Shown: positions 1-8,034 of the stretch, one piece after another
Numbering within the stretch: the first letter of the stretch is position 1
How the letters are laid out: each line of letters begins with the position of its first letter
Source: 13-2-20CM-68-14 sp035640035
Lineage (GTDB): Bacteria; Actinomycetota; Thermoleophilia; Gaiellales; Gaiellaceae
NCBI GenBank assembly: GCA_035640035.1
Contig: DASQWX010000129.1
Coordinates: 1 to 27,561 of the forward strand
DNA length: 27,561 nucleotides
Reading direction: 5' to 3'
Position numbers and translations under genes: made by a program
The notes under the pieces: generated by a model
Told to the model about the DNA's origin: nothing
What the model saw: only the letters and a program-made list of their open reading frames with translations
Databases searched by the model: none

Positions 1-638
1 AGCGCGAGCATGTTCTGAACCGTCTCCTTGCCGAGGTAGTGGTCGATCCGGTAGATCTCGCTCTCCTCGAAGTAGCGGTGGAGCAGGTCGTTGAGCTCGA
101 GGGCCGAATTGAGGTCGTGGCCGAACGGCTTTTCGACGATCAGACGCGTCCACCCGTCGGACGAACGGCGCTTGCCGACCCCCTCGACGATCGTCTCGAA
201 CGCGCTCGGCGGAACGGCGAGGTAGTAGACGCGGTTCCCGGCGGTGCCGCGGTCCCGGTCGAGCTCCGTCAGCGCCTTCGCGAGGCGATCGAAGCCCTCG
301 TCCGCATTCTCCGCTGTGACGGGCACATAGATCATCCCGTCGGCGAGCGACTCCCAGATGTCCTCGCGAAACTCGTCGCGGCCGTATTGCTGCACGGCCT
401 CCTTCATCGAGTCGCGGAAGCCGTCGTCGGTCTCCTCGGTTCGGGCGACGCCGACGATGTGGAACTTCTCGGGAAGGAGCCGCCGGTAGGCGACGGAGTA
501 GAGCGCCGGGAAGAGCTTCTTCTTCGTCAGGTCGCCCGACGCGCCAAAGATCACCAGTGCGCACGGCTCGGGACGCCGGGTCAGCTGAAGGCCCTCGAGC
601 AGAGGGTTTTCCAGCCGCTGTTCTTCGGCGAGGGCCAT
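1..638 (-). CDS. zwf: Glucose-6-phosphate 1-dehydrogenase, N-terminal 212 residues (cut by window edge)
   Basis: This enzyme oxidises glucose 6-phosphate to 6-phosphogluconolactone, the entry step of the oxidative pentose phosphate pathway. The coenzyme-binding motif GASGDLTKKKL lies near residue 33, followed by the family segment EKPFGHDL. The substrate and catalytic motif RIDHYLGKE sits near residue 200, just before the window ends. Family members are about 480-510 residues, so roughly the last 60% lies outside the window. The ATG at 638 overlaps the gnd stop by one base (TAATG), so zwf is translationally coupled and is the last visible gene of the rpiB-tal-pgi-gnd-zwf operon. The identification is secure; only the C-terminus is unseen. 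Confidence 0.95.
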   Translation of the reverse strand, partial: MALAEEQRLENPLLEGLQLTRRPEPCALVIFGASGDLTKKKLFPALYSVAYRRLLPEKFHIVGVARTEETDDGFRDSMKEAVQQYGRDEFREDIWESLADGMIYVPVTAENADEGFDRLAKALTELDRDRGTAGNRVYYLAVPPSAFETIVEGVGKRRSSDGWTRLIVEKPFGHDLNSALELNDLLHRYFEESEIYRIDHYLGKETVQNMLA

Positions 639-1540
639 TAACGCGGGTCGGCGCCGGCCTTCGCCTTTTCGACGGCGCGGATCGCATGGCCGCCGAACTG
701 ATTCCTCAGCGCCGCCGCGACCTTGGCCGCGAACTCGATCTCGTCCCGGGACGCGAACCGCGCGAAGAGCGACGCCGCGAGCACCGGTGCGGGGACGCTC
801 ATCTTGATCGCCTCGTCGAGCGTCCAGCGGCCCTCGCCCGAGTCCTCGACGTAGGGAGCGATGTCCTCGAGGTGCGAGCCGTGCTGCTCGAACGCCGAGT
901 GGAGGAGCTCGAGCAGCCAGCTCCGCACCACCGAGCCGTACCGCCAGATGCCGGAGATCTGGTGGAGATCAAGGTCGTACTCGCAGTGGTCCATGATCTC
1001 GAACCCCTCCGCGTACGACTGCATCAGCCCGTACTCGATGCCGTTGTGGACCATCTTCACGAAGTGGCCGGCGCCGCTCGGACCGACGTGGGCGTAGCCG
1101 TCGTCGGGAGCAAGCGTCTCGAGGATCGGCTCGAGACGGGAGACCGGCTCTTCGTCGCCGCCGGCCATGAGGCAGAAGCCGACCTCGAGCCCCCAGATCC
1201 CGCCGGAGACGCCGACGTCGACGAAGTTGATCCGTTTCTTCGCGGCCTCGTCGTACCGCCGCTTGGAGTCGTGGAAGTTCGAGTTGCCGCCGTCGACGAT
1301 CGTGTCGTCCTCGTCGAGGATCCCGAGCAGCTGCTGGAACGTATCCTCGGTGATCTTCCCGGCCGGGATCATCATCCAGACCGCGCGCGGCTTGTCGAGC
1401 TGTTGCGCCAGCTCATCGAGCGAGTCGGCGGTGCGCGCATCCACGTTCGGGTCGTAGGTCTGGATCTCGTGTCCGCCCTCGCGCAGGCGCTCGGTCATCC
1501 CGTTACCCATCCGGCCGAGGCCGATCATTCCTAGCTGCAT
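638..1540 (-). CDS. gnd: 6-phosphogluconate dehydrogenase (decarboxylating), short form
   Basis: This enzyme oxidatively decarboxylates 6-phosphogluconate to ribulose 5-phosphate. It has 300 residues, the short GndA-type length rather than the ~470 residues of the E. coli enzyme. The Rossmann motif GLGRMG is at residues 7-12. The second strand ends in YDPN (Asp30), where NADP-dependent enzymes usually carry Asn-Arg-Ser/Thr, so NAD is the likely cofactor (inference). Substrate and catalytic segments DGGNSNFHDS, GVSGGIWGLEVG and KMVHNGIEYG are intact. The ATG at 1540 overlaps the pgi stop by one base, and the stop overlaps the zwf start. The much longer open frame that continues upstream is only the out-of-phase shadow of pgi. 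Confidence 0.95.
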   Translation of the reverse strand: MQLGMIGLGRMGNGMTERLREGGHEIQTYDPNVDARTADSLDELAQQLDKPRAVWMMIPAGKITEDTFQQLLGILDEDDTIVDGGNSNFHDSKRRYDEAAKKRINFVDVGVSGGIWGLEVGFCLMAGGDEEPVSRLEPILETLAPDDGYAHVGPSGAGHFVKMVHNGIEYGLMQSYAEGFEIMDHCEYDLDLHQISGIWRYGSVVRSWLLELLHSAFEQHGSHLEDIAPYVEDSGEGRWTLDEAIKMSVPAPVLAASLFARFASRDEIEFAAKVAAALRNQFGGHAIRAVEKAKAGADPR

Positions 1541-2904
1541 CAGATGTCCTCCAGTCGGATCCGCGCGACCCGGCGGCCGCGCTCCTTCAGGGATTCGAAG
1601 TCGCCTGCCGCCTGGGCTCGAATCAGCCGCGCGAATCCGAACGGCTTGCCCGGAATCGGCAGCTCCTCGCCCGGATCGTCGACGACCTGCAGGAACAAGC
1701 CGGTGTTTGGGCCGCCCTTGTGGAGCTGCCCGGTCGAGTGCAGGTAGCGCGGGCCGAGGCCGTGTGTGACGACGCAGCCCGTTTCCCGCCGCGCCCGCTC
1801 GATCAGCGGTTGCAGCTTTGCCTCTCGGCTCGGATCGATGAACGCCTGGATCGCGACGTAGTCGCCCTCCTGCGCCTGGGCGAACAGCTCCTCGGGGCTC
1901 GACTCCGGCTCGAGCTCGACGTCGCCTCCGGCCAGGACTTCGTTCGTCTTGTCCTTCGCCGCCTGGACATTCGGCTGGTCGAAGGGGTTGATCTCGAGAT
2001 ACGAGCCGGCGACGGCGACCGCGAACTCCCAGCGGAAGAACTCCTGCCCCAGCTCGTACGGGTCCTCGAGCCGCACCTCGCCACGCTGCCGGTCCGGCCC
2101 GTCCGCCGACTCGCTCGGCGCGGGGACGAGCCCCTTGCCGTTCTTGCCCGTCGACTCCGCGATCAGCTGCTCGGCCCAGAGGCCAAAGCCGCCCTCGGTC
2201 TCGTCGATGCAGATCTTGTCGCGGCCCGCACGCCACCCCTCGCCGAACTGCTGCCCGAGCTCCAGGCCGGGGTTGCCGTCGGCCAAGCGACAGGCTTCGA
2301 CCATCTCGGCGGTCCGCTCGAGCAAGCGCTCGAGATCGATCCCGAGCAGGGCCGCTGGGACCATCCCGAACGGCGACAGCGCCGAGTAGCGGCCTCCGAT
2401 CGTCGGCTCGCCGGCAAAGACCTCCAGGAAGCCGCGCTCGCGCGCGAGTGTCTCGAGCTCCGAGCCCGGATCCGTGATCGCGACGAAGAACTCGCCGCGG
2501 CCGCCGTTTCGCTCCCAGAAGAAGTCGAGGTGCGAGCGGGTCTCGAGCGTGGTCCCCGACTTCGAGGAGGCGATGAAGAGCGTCTTGTCGAGGTCGAGGC
2601 GCTCGAGCGAGTGCCGGATCAGCGCCGGGTGCGTCGTGTCGAGCACGTGGAGGGAGCGCTCCCCGAAGCTCTTCTTGAGCACGAGCGGCGCCAGGCTCGA
2701 GCCGCCCATCCCAAGCAGGACGAACGTGTCGATCACCCCCGGGGCCGCCAGGTCTTCGACGAACCGCTGCAGATCGTCGATCCGCTCGCGCATTCGCTGT
2801 GGCTCGTCGAGCCAACCGAGCCACTTCTCCTCGCCGGAGCCGGTCCAGACCGTCGGGTCTCGTTCCCAGATCCGCTCGACGAGCTGCTCGGTGGCTATAG
2901 CCAT
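1540..2904 (-). CDS. pgi: Glucose-6-phosphate isomerase
   Basis: This enzyme interconverts glucose 6-phosphate and fructose 6-phosphate in the cytoplasm. The protein has 454 residues, close to the ~450-residue Bacillus-type isomerases and shorter than the ~550-residue enterobacterial form. Visible motifs in order are GMGGSSLAP, the phosphate-binding loop SKSGTTLET, the signature region GGRYSALSPFGMVPAALLG, the catalytic region QLIAESTGKNGKGLVP and the C-terminal GPRYLHSTGQLHKGGPNTG with the His/Lys residues of the family. The ATG at 2904 lies 7 bp after the tal stop with no clear Shine-Dalgarno, which suggests coupling to tal. In some bacteria transaldolase and this isomerase are fused in one protein; here they are separate but adjacent in the same order. 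Confidence 0.93.
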   Translation of the reverse strand: MAIATEQLVERIWERDPTVWTGSGEEKWLGWLDEPQRMRERIDDLQRFVEDLAAPGVIDTFVLLGMGGSSLAPLVLKKSFGERSLHVLDTTHPALIRHSLERLDLDKTLFIASSKSGTTLETRSHLDFFWERNGGRGEFFVAITDPGSELETLARERGFLEVFAGEPTIGGRYSALSPFGMVPAALLGIDLERLLERTAEMVEACRLADGNPGLELGQQFGEGWRAGRDKICIDETEGGFGLWAEQLIAESTGKNGKGLVPAPSESADGPDRQRGEVRLEDPYELGQEFFRWEFAVAVAGSYLEINPFDQPNVQAAKDKTNEVLAGGDVELEPESSPEELFAQAQEGDYVAIQAFIDPSREAKLQPLIERARRETGCVVTHGLGPRYLHSTGQLHKGGPNTGLFLQVVDDPGEELPIPGKPFGFARLIRAQAAGDFESLKERGRRVARIRLEDI

Positions 2905-2911
2905 GGCGCTG

Positions 2912-4024
2912 CTAGGCCGCGGCGAGCTCGCCGCGCTTCGCGCGGATGCCGTCGAGGAGCTCCGTGAAGGAGTCGGCGAACTTCTGGACGCCTTCCTCCT
3001 CGAGGACGCGGACGACGTCGTCGTAGTCGACGCCCGCTTCCGCGAGCTGCTCGAAGAGCCGTCTGGCCTCGTCGATCCCCCGCTCCAGGGTCAGCGCGAC
3101 CTCGCCGTGGTTCTGGAAGGCCTCGATCGTCTCTTCCGGCATCGTGTTCACGGTCTCGGGGCCGATGAGCTCCTCGACGTACATCACGTCTCGATAGGCC
3201 GGGTTCTTCGTGGAGGTCGAGGCCCAGAGGCACCGCTGCGCTGTCGCGCCGGCGCCGGCGAGCTTTTCCCATCGGCCGCCCGAGAAGATCCTCTTGTACC
3301 TCTGGTAGGCGAGCTTCGCGTTGGCGATCGCGAGCTTCCCCTTCAGCTCGTCGTGGCCACCGATCTCGTCGAGCCGCTTGTCGGTCTCCGTGTCGACACG
3401 GGAGACGAAGAAGCTGGCGACGGAAGCGACCTTCGACGGGTCGCCCCCGGAGTCGACGAGCCGTTCCAGCCCGCGGATGTACGCTTCCGCAACCTCCGCG
3501 TAGCGCTCGAGGGAGAAGATCAGCGTCACGTTGATGTTCTTCCCGCGCGCGATCATCTCCTCGATCGCACGTAGGCCCTCCTTCGTGGCGGGAATCTTCA
3601 CGAACAAGTTCGGCCGGTCGATCTGGTCGTGCAGCCGTTGCGCCTCGTCGATCGTCGCCTCGGTGTCGGCAGCGAGGTTCGGGTCGACCTCGATCGAGAC
3701 GTAGCCGTCATGGCCGTCGGTGCCGTCCCACACGCCACGAAGCACGTCGCAGGCGTCGCCGATGTCGCGCTCGGCGAGCTTCCAGAAGATCTCCTTCGGA
3801 TCATCCGTCTCCTCCAGGCAGGCGCGGATCTGCTCGTCGTACAGGTCGCCCTGCGAGATCGCCTTCTGGAAAATCGTCGGGTTCGACGTGACCCCGACGA
3901 CGGCGTCGTCGCGCATGAGCCGCTCGAGCCCGCCGCTCTGGAGCATCTCTCGCGAGAGGAAGTCGATCCAGACGCTCTGGCCGAGCTCCGAGAGTTGATG
4001 GAGTCGTGACTTAGACGTTGACAT
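2912..4024 (-). CDS. tal: Transaldolase (long TalA/Tal-type 2 form)
   Basis: This enzyme transfers a dihydroxyacetone unit between sedoheptulose 7-phosphate and glyceraldehyde 3-phosphate. The protein has 370 residues, typical of the long actinobacterial/cyanobacterial form. The first motif is VGVTSNPTIFQKAI near residue 45. The Schiff-base lysine is in NLFVKIPAT near residue 145, and NVTLIFSLERY and QRCLWASTSTKNP follow. The ATG at 4024 overlaps rpiB by 14 bp and is preceded by a good Shine-Dalgarno (AGAAGGGA about 7 bp upstream), so it probably initiates on its own as well as by read-through. Product assignment is firm. Confidence 0.95.
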   Translation of the reverse strand: MSTSKSRLHQLSELGQSVWIDFLSREMLQSGGLERLMRDDAVVGVTSNPTIFQKAISQGDLYDEQIRACLEETDDPKEIFWKLAERDIGDACDVLRGVWDGTDGHDGYVSIEVDPNLAADTEATIDEAQRLHDQIDRPNLFVKIPATKEGLRAIEEMIARGKNINVTLIFSLERYAEVAEAYIRGLERLVDSGGDPSKVASVASFFVSRVDTETDKRLDEIGGHDELKGKLAIANAKLAYQRYKRIFSGGRWEKLAGAGATAQRCLWASTSTKNPAYRDVMYVEELIGPETVNTMPEETIEAFQNHGEVALTLERGIDEARRLFEQLAEAGVDYDDVVRVLEEEGVQKFADSFTELLDGIRAKRGELAAA

Positions 4025-4475
4025 TGGCTTGTCCCTTCTCGAGTTCTTCGATCTTGCGAAGCCTGGTGGTGTACGGCTCGCCGCCGTCGAAGCGCGCGTG
4101 GAGAAACGCGCGGATCAGGTCGACCGCGAGCGCGGGCCCGACGACCTCGGAGCCTAGGCAGAGCACATTCAAGGCGTCGTGCTCGACACCCTGGTGGGCC
4201 GAATAGACGTCGTGACACATGGCACCACGGATCCCGTCCAGCTTAGAGACGGCGACCGAGGCGCCGACGCCGGAGCCGCAGACGAGGATTCCGCGCTCGG
4301 CATCGCGGTTTTGGAGCGCCTCGCCGAGCTCGCGAGCCTTGTCGGGATAGTCGATCCGCACGGCGTCGGTGTCGACACCGAAATCGATCGTCTCATGCCC
4401 GAGCGCGTCGAGCTCCGTCAGCACCGTCTCGCGCAGACGCACGCCGCGATGGTCGAACGCGACTGCAACCCTCAT
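4011..4475 (-). CDS. rpiB: Ribose-5-phosphate isomerase B
   Basis: This enzyme isomerises ribose 5-phosphate and ribulose 5-phosphate. It has 154 residues, the normal RpiB/LacAB length. The catalytic segment CGSGVGASVAVSK (Cys near residue 66) and the family segment HDALNVLCLG are present, as is the N-terminal AFDHRGVRLRE. It is the first gene of the minus-strand pentose-phosphate operon. The ATG at 4475 has no Shine-Dalgarno; a TANNNT hexamer (TAACGT) lies 9 bp upstream, which fits a leaderless or very short leader transcript. It is divergent from tkt. The alternative, a sugar-phosphate isomerase of another specificity (allose/galactose), is unlikely in this operon. Confidence 0.93.
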   Translation of the reverse strand: MRVAVAFDHRGVRLRETVLTELDALGHETIDFGVDTDAVRIDYPDKARELGEALQNRDAERGILVCGSGVGASVAVSKLDGIRGAMCHDVYSAHQGVEHDALNVLCLGSEVVGPALAVDLIRAFLHARFDGGEPYTTRLRKIEELEKGQANVNV

Positions 4476-4496
4476 TGAACGGTTACGTTACCCCGT
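4476..4496. promoter_or_regulatory. Overlapping divergent promoter of the rpiB operon and tkt
   Basis: Only 21 bp separate the two start codons. The 7-bp core TACGTTA (4484-4490) reads as a -10 hexamer TACGTT on the plus strand, 7 bp before the tkt ATG. On the minus strand it reads as TAACGT, 9 bp before the rpiB ATG. Both would give leaderless or nearly leaderless mRNAs. No convincing -35 is visible on either side. Promoter function is inferred from position and sequence. Confidence 0.5.
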
Positions 4497-6326
4497 ATGC
4501 AGGGCCCTGAACTCTGGCGTGAGCTGGGGCAGCAGTTCCGCGTCGACTCGATTCGGTGCGCGGCTGCGGCCAAATCGGGCCACCCGACGTCCGGGATGTC
4601 CGCCGCCGACCTGATGGCCGTGCTGCTGGCGAAGTACTACCGCTACGACTTCGACAACCCGAAGGATCCGGCAAACGACCGGCTTGTCTTCTCGAAGGGC
4701 CACGCGTCGACACTGCTTTACGCCATGTACCGCGGCGCCGGGGTGATTTCCGACGAGGAGCTGCTGACCTACCGCCAGTTCTCGAGCATCCTCGAGGGCC
4801 ACCCGACGCCGCGGATCCCATGGGTCGACGTGGCCACCGGGTCGCTAGGCCAGGGCCTCCCGTACGGCGTCGGCATGGCGCTCGCGGGCAAGAAGCTCGA
4901 CAAGACCCCGATGCGTGCCTGGGTCCTCTGCGGCGACAGCGAGATCGCCGAGGGCTCCCAGTGGGAAGCCTTCGAGCACGCTGCCTACTACGAGCTCGAC
5001 AACATCGTCGCCATCATCGACGTCAACCGGCTCGGTCAGCGGGGCGAGACGATGCACGGCTGGGACCTCGACTCGTACGCGAACCGGGCGCGTGCCTTCG
5101 GTTGGCACGCGATCGAGATCGACGGCCACGACGTCGAGGCGATCGACCAGGCCTACGGGGAGGCGATCGCCACCGACCGTCCGGTCGCGATCGTCGCCCG
5201 AACGCTCAAGGGCAAGGGGGTCAAGGCCGTCGAGGACAAGCCCGGTTGGCACGGCAAGGCGCTCGACAACCCCGACGAGGCGATCGAGGAGCTCGGCGGG
5301 ATCAGGAACATCACCGTCGAGGTCGCCAAGCCGGAGACCAGCGGCCGAACCGGCGTTTTCCAGCACGGCGAGCCGGAGCTCCCGCGCTACGACGTCGGCG
5401 ACGAGGTCGCGACGCGAAAAGCGTACGGCGAGGCGCTCGCCGCGCTCGGCAAGGCACGCGGCGACATCGTCGGCCTGGACGGCGAGGTCTCGAACTCGAC
5501 CTTCGCCGAGATCTTCCGGGATGCCGTTCCGGACCGGTACTTCGAGATGTTCATCGCGGAGCAGCAGATGGTGGCGGCTGCGGTCGGGATCCAGGTCACC
5601 GGCTGGCGGCCCTTCGCGTCGACGTTTTCGGCCTTCGTCTCGCGGGCCTACGACTTCGTCCGCATGTCGGCGATCAGCCGTGCCAACTACTGCCTCTCAG
5701 GCTCGCACGCGGGCGTCTCGATCGGCGAGGACGGGCCCTCCCAAATGGGGCTCGAGGACATCGCCGCGCTCCGGGCCGTGCACGGGTCGACGGTGCTCCA
5801 TCCCTGCGACGGGAACCAAACCGCGAAGCTCGTCGCCAAGATGGCCGATCGCGACGGGGTCGTCTACCTCCGCACGCTTCGGCCCAACACGCCGGTCATC
5901 TACGAGCCCGACGAGGACTTCGAGATCGGCGGCTCCCGGACGCTGCGGGAGGGCGACGACGTGGCGATCGTCGCGGCCGGCATCACGGTTCAAGAAGCGC
6001 TCAAAGCAGCCGAGAACCTCGCCGCTGACGGCATCGACGCCCGCGTGATCGACCTGTACTCGATCAAGCCGCTCGACGAGGAGACGATCCGCTCCTTGGC
6101 GATCCCGATCGTGACAGTCGAGGACCACGTCGCCGAGGGAGGCTTGGGCGAGGCTGTGTTGTCGGCTCTGGCCGACTCGGAGGATCGGCCCCGTGTCGTC
6201 AAGCTCGCGGTCCGGGAGATGCCTCACTCCGGCAAGCCGGCGGAGCTGCTTGCGGCCGCGGGAATCGACGCCGAGCACATCGCCGAAGCCGCTCGTCAGC
6301 TCGTCCAAGCGCCCGCGCCGGCCTAG
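4497..6326 (+). CDS. tkt: Transketolase
   Basis: This thiamine-diphosphate enzyme transfers two-carbon units between pentose-phosphate intermediates. The 609-residue chain carries KSGHPTSG near residue 27 and the SKGHAS substrate segment. TGSLGQGLPYGVGMA and the cofactor/Mg motif GDSEIAEGSQWEA follow (near residue 145), continuing into the conserved DVNRLGQ. The catalytic glutamate lies in IAEQQMVAAAVG of the pyrimidine domain, followed by the C-terminal domain starting near residue 480. The length is nearer the ~620-residue animal/archaeal-like group than the ~660-residue E. coli type. The ATG at 4497 has no Shine-Dalgarno and is consistent with a leaderless mRNA. With the divergent operon it supplies nearly the whole pathway; ribulose-phosphate epimerase is not in the window. 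Confidence 0.95.
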   Translation: MQGPELWRELGQQFRVDSIRCAAAAKSGHPTSGMSAADLMAVLLAKYYRYDFDNPKDPANDRLVFSKGHASTLLYAMYRGAGVISDEELLTYRQFSSILEGHPTPRIPWVDVATGSLGQGLPYGVGMALAGKKLDKTPMRAWVLCGDSEIAEGSQWEAFEHAAYYELDNIVAIIDVNRLGQRGETMHGWDLDSYANRARAFGWHAIEIDGHDVEAIDQAYGEAIATDRPVAIVARTLKGKGVKAVEDKPGWHGKALDNPDEAIEELGGIRNITVEVAKPETSGRTGVFQHGEPELPRYDVGDEVATRKAYGEALAALGKARGDIVGLDGEVSNSTFAEIFRDAVPDRYFEMFIAEQQMVAAAVGIQVTGWRPFASTFSAFVSRAYDFVRMSAISRANYCLSGSHAGVSIGEDGPSQMGLEDIAALRAVHGSTVLHPCDGNQTAKLVAKMADRDGVVYLRTLRPNTPVIYEPDEDFEIGGSRTLREGDDVAIVAAGITVQEALKAAENLAADGIDARVIDLYSIKPLDEETIRSLAIPIVTVEDHVAEGGLGEAVLSALADSEDRPRVVKLAVREMPHSGKPAELLAAAGIDAEHIAEAARQLVQAPAPA

Positions 6327-6379
6327 GCGCGCTGCTGTAAAGAGCCTGTTCGGATCCCGTACGGGTCTTTGCGGGAGGC

Positions 6380-6408
6380 TTGAAGGCGTGATCTGCCGGG
6401 ATTAGCGT
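6380..6408 (+). promoter_or_regulatory. Leaderless-type promoter for the secreted protein at 6416
   Basis: TTGAAG at 6380-6385 and TAGCGT at 6403-6408 are separated by 17 bp, and 7 bp lie between the -10 hexamer and the ATG at 6416. There is no Shine-Dalgarno, so transcription probably starts at or next to the ATG. The short gap after tkt (6327-6415) also holds a 10-bp palindrome CCCGTACGGG at 6356-6365, too weak to call a terminator. Confidence 0.55.
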
Positions 6409-6415
6409 CGCTCAC

Positions 6416-7843
6416 ATGGCGAGGGCATGGTCGATCGGAGTCGTGATCGTCGTTGTCCTCGCCGTCGTGCCGGCGGCAGGAGCCGCTCCACCGCCGAACG
6501 ACAAGCGCGCGAATGCGACGCAGCTCGGTCAACCGCCGGTCACGGTGTCGGGCAACACGACGGGCGCGACGAGAGATGCGACTGATCCGGCCAGTTACTG
6601 CGGCGGCTTCGACGGGACGCTCTGGTACAAGCTTTCCGGCGCCGAGCCGGGCCGGATCGTGCTGCGTTTCTCGGCCGGCGGCGATCTCGACGCGTTCGTC
6701 GCGGTGTACAAGGTCGTGCGGTCTCAGCTCGCCCTCCAGCGGTGCGCCGGCACGGACGCTAGAGGTAAGGCGGCGCTCTTGTTCACGGCGGACCGCGATG
6801 CGACGTACCTGATCGAAGTCGCGCGGCTCACGGACTCGGCTGACGGCGACTTCCAGTTCCGCCTGTTCGCGCCGGAGCCGTCGTCACGCCCGCCCGGACG
6901 GGCGCTGCCGCGAGGAGGCGTCACCTCGACGGTCGATCCGCTCGTCGACTTCGACGACGCCTGGTCGGTCCCGATGAGGCCCGGGATCCCCTACAAGGTC
7001 AATCTCGTTCCCGCGCGGGGGAAATGTGTGGGCCTTTCGCTCTACCGCCCAGGCACTCGTTCGTTCTCGAGCTCCCGGCCGATGCATTCGCTCGGATGTG
7101 GCGGGTACCTGACGCTCACGCCGGGCCCCGGCGGCGGCGGCCGGTACACGCTCCTCGTGACCGCGGCGGGGACGAGACCCGGCGCCGAGCGGTACCGGCT
7201 CGCGGCGGGACCCGTCGGAGCCGATGACACGGCTCCGGGTACGCCGATCGCGAACCTTCAGACGCGCCGAGGAGCGCTGAACGGCCGTGCCCTCGACGTC
7301 GTCGATCTCTACCGCTTCGACGTCGAGACAAGGAGTGACGTGACGCTCGGCCTCCGGGAGCCTGGGTCGGCGTCGTTCGATCTCGTCCTCGTCGGCGAGA
7401 CCGGCAGGAGACTGGGATGCGAATGCGGCGAGGAGGGCTCGCGGCGCCTGACCACGAAGCTGGCGCCGGGCCACTACTTCGTGGTCGTCCGCTCTCGCGC
7501 CTTTTCGCGCGGACGCTACGCGCTGTCGTTGCTCGTCCGCCAGATCACGACGGTCGGAATCAGCTTCGGCGGCGGCATAGCTTCGCCGCACCAGGCGGTG
7601 GCGGCGACCGCTCACGTCGCGTTTGCGACCGGCGGCCGGATCGCGTTCCGCATCGAGCGGTTCGACCCGCTCATGGGCTGGCAGTTCGCCAAGCGCTACG
7701 AGCGGCGCGTCGACGGCGGGGGTACGGCGACCGCGGTGTTCGTCCCGCCGACGATCGGCCGCTGGCGCGTCCGCGCGTTCTACGCGGGGACCCGCACGAC
7801 GAGCCCGAGCAAGAGCGGGTTCGCGACGCTAGTCGTGCGCTAG
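6416..7843 (+). CDS. Secreted multi-domain beta-sandwich protein (PPC-like domains)
   Basis: I do not recognise a specific function. The protein has 475 residues with a Sec-type signal peptide (hydrophobic residues ~6-22, likely cleavage at AAGA/APP). The first domain begins PPNDKRANATQL and carries the aromatic/Gly spacing of bacterial pre-peptidase C-terminal (PPC-like) domains: N-x2-N-A-x2-L, then LWYKL and DLDAFVAVYK. Two more repeats of similar beta-sandwich character follow (about 160-280 and 280-375). An Ig-like C-terminal domain of about 85 residues ends GTRTTSPSKSGFATLVVR. PPC-like domains accompany secreted enzymes, but no catalytic domain is visible here, so a binding or surface role is possible. 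It stands alone between tkt and an ABC-F gene. Confidence 0.7.
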   Translation: MARAWSIGVVIVVVLAVVPAAGAAPPPNDKRANATQLGQPPVTVSGNTTGATRDATDPASYCGGFDGTLWYKLSGAEPGRIVLRFSAGGDLDAFVAVYKVVRSQLALQRCAGTDARGKAALLFTADRDATYLIEVARLTDSADGDFQFRLFAPEPSSRPPGRALPRGGVTSTVDPLVDFDDAWSVPMRPGIPYKVNLVPARGKCVGLSLYRPGTRSFSSSRPMHSLGCGGYLTLTPGPGGGGRYTLLVTAAGTRPGAERYRLAAGPVGADDTAPGTPIANLQTRRGALNGRALDVVDLYRFDVETRSDVTLGLREPGSASFDLVLVGETGRRLGCECGEEGSRRLTTKLAPGHYFVVVRSRAFSRGRYALSLLVRQITTVGISFGGGIASPHQAVAATAHVAFATGGRIAFRIERFDPLMGWQFAKRYERRVDGGGTATAVFVPPTIGRWRVRAFYAGTRTTSPSKSGFATLVVR

Positions 7844-7860
7844 GTGTCCAAACGGGCCGC

Positions 7861-7881
7861 GTCTGGGGTCAGTCCCCGGAC
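7861..7881. repeat. Palindromic repeat, copy 1
   Basis: A 21-bp element with 8-bp arms GTCTGGGG and CCCCGGAC around the 5-nt centre TCAGT; one arm position is a T/G wobble. It lies 17 bp after the stop of the secreted protein. It could act as a hairpin terminator, but no T-run follows. Its close relative lies 101 bp downstream. Confidence 0.7.
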
Positions 7882-7961
7882 GTGGCCGTTCGGCGGGGCG
7901 CGGCTTCGGCACGTGTACAAAGCCGGAACGGAGGTGTTACGAAGGCGTTCGTTTCGGGCCC

Positions 7962-7982
7962 GTCCGGGGTCAGGCCCCGGAC
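7962..7982. repeat. Palindromic repeat, copy 2
   Basis: A second 21-bp element differing from copy 1 at two positions: arms GTCCGGGG and CCCCGGAC pair perfectly (8 bp) around TCAGG. It is just upstream of the ABC-F promoter. Two near-identical palindromes in one 191-bp intergenic gap look like a REP-type extragenic repeat family rather than two unrelated terminators. Confidence 0.7.
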
Positions 7983-8022
7983 TTAGCCTAAAGGGGCAGG
8001 TCGCCCGCCGGAATCGGCGGTC

Positions 8023-8028
8023 TACGCT
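8023..8028 (+). promoter_or_regulatory. -10 element of a leaderless-type promoter for the ABC-F gene
   Basis: TACGCT (TANNNT) ends 6 bp before the GTG start at 8035, and no Shine-Dalgarno is present. The same spacing is seen before tkt and the gene at 6416. No good -35 is visible. Confidence 0.45.
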
Positions 8029-8034
8029 TAGCTC

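Noticed and set aside
1720..2967. Long plus-strand open frame opposite pgi (415 codons)
   Set aside because: It is antisense to an unmistakable pgi, with Arg/Leu/Glu-rich composition typical of high-GC shadow frames and no recognisable domain.
1540..4024. Fused transaldolase/glucose-6-phosphate isomerase as in some bacteria
   Set aside because: A TAG stop at 2912-2914 followed by a 7-bp gap and an ATG separates the two genes; the frames are not continuous.
6356..6365. CCCGTACGGG palindrome as terminator of tkt
   Set aside because: The 10-bp palindrome has no loop when folded perfectly and only a short T-containing tail; too weak to call.
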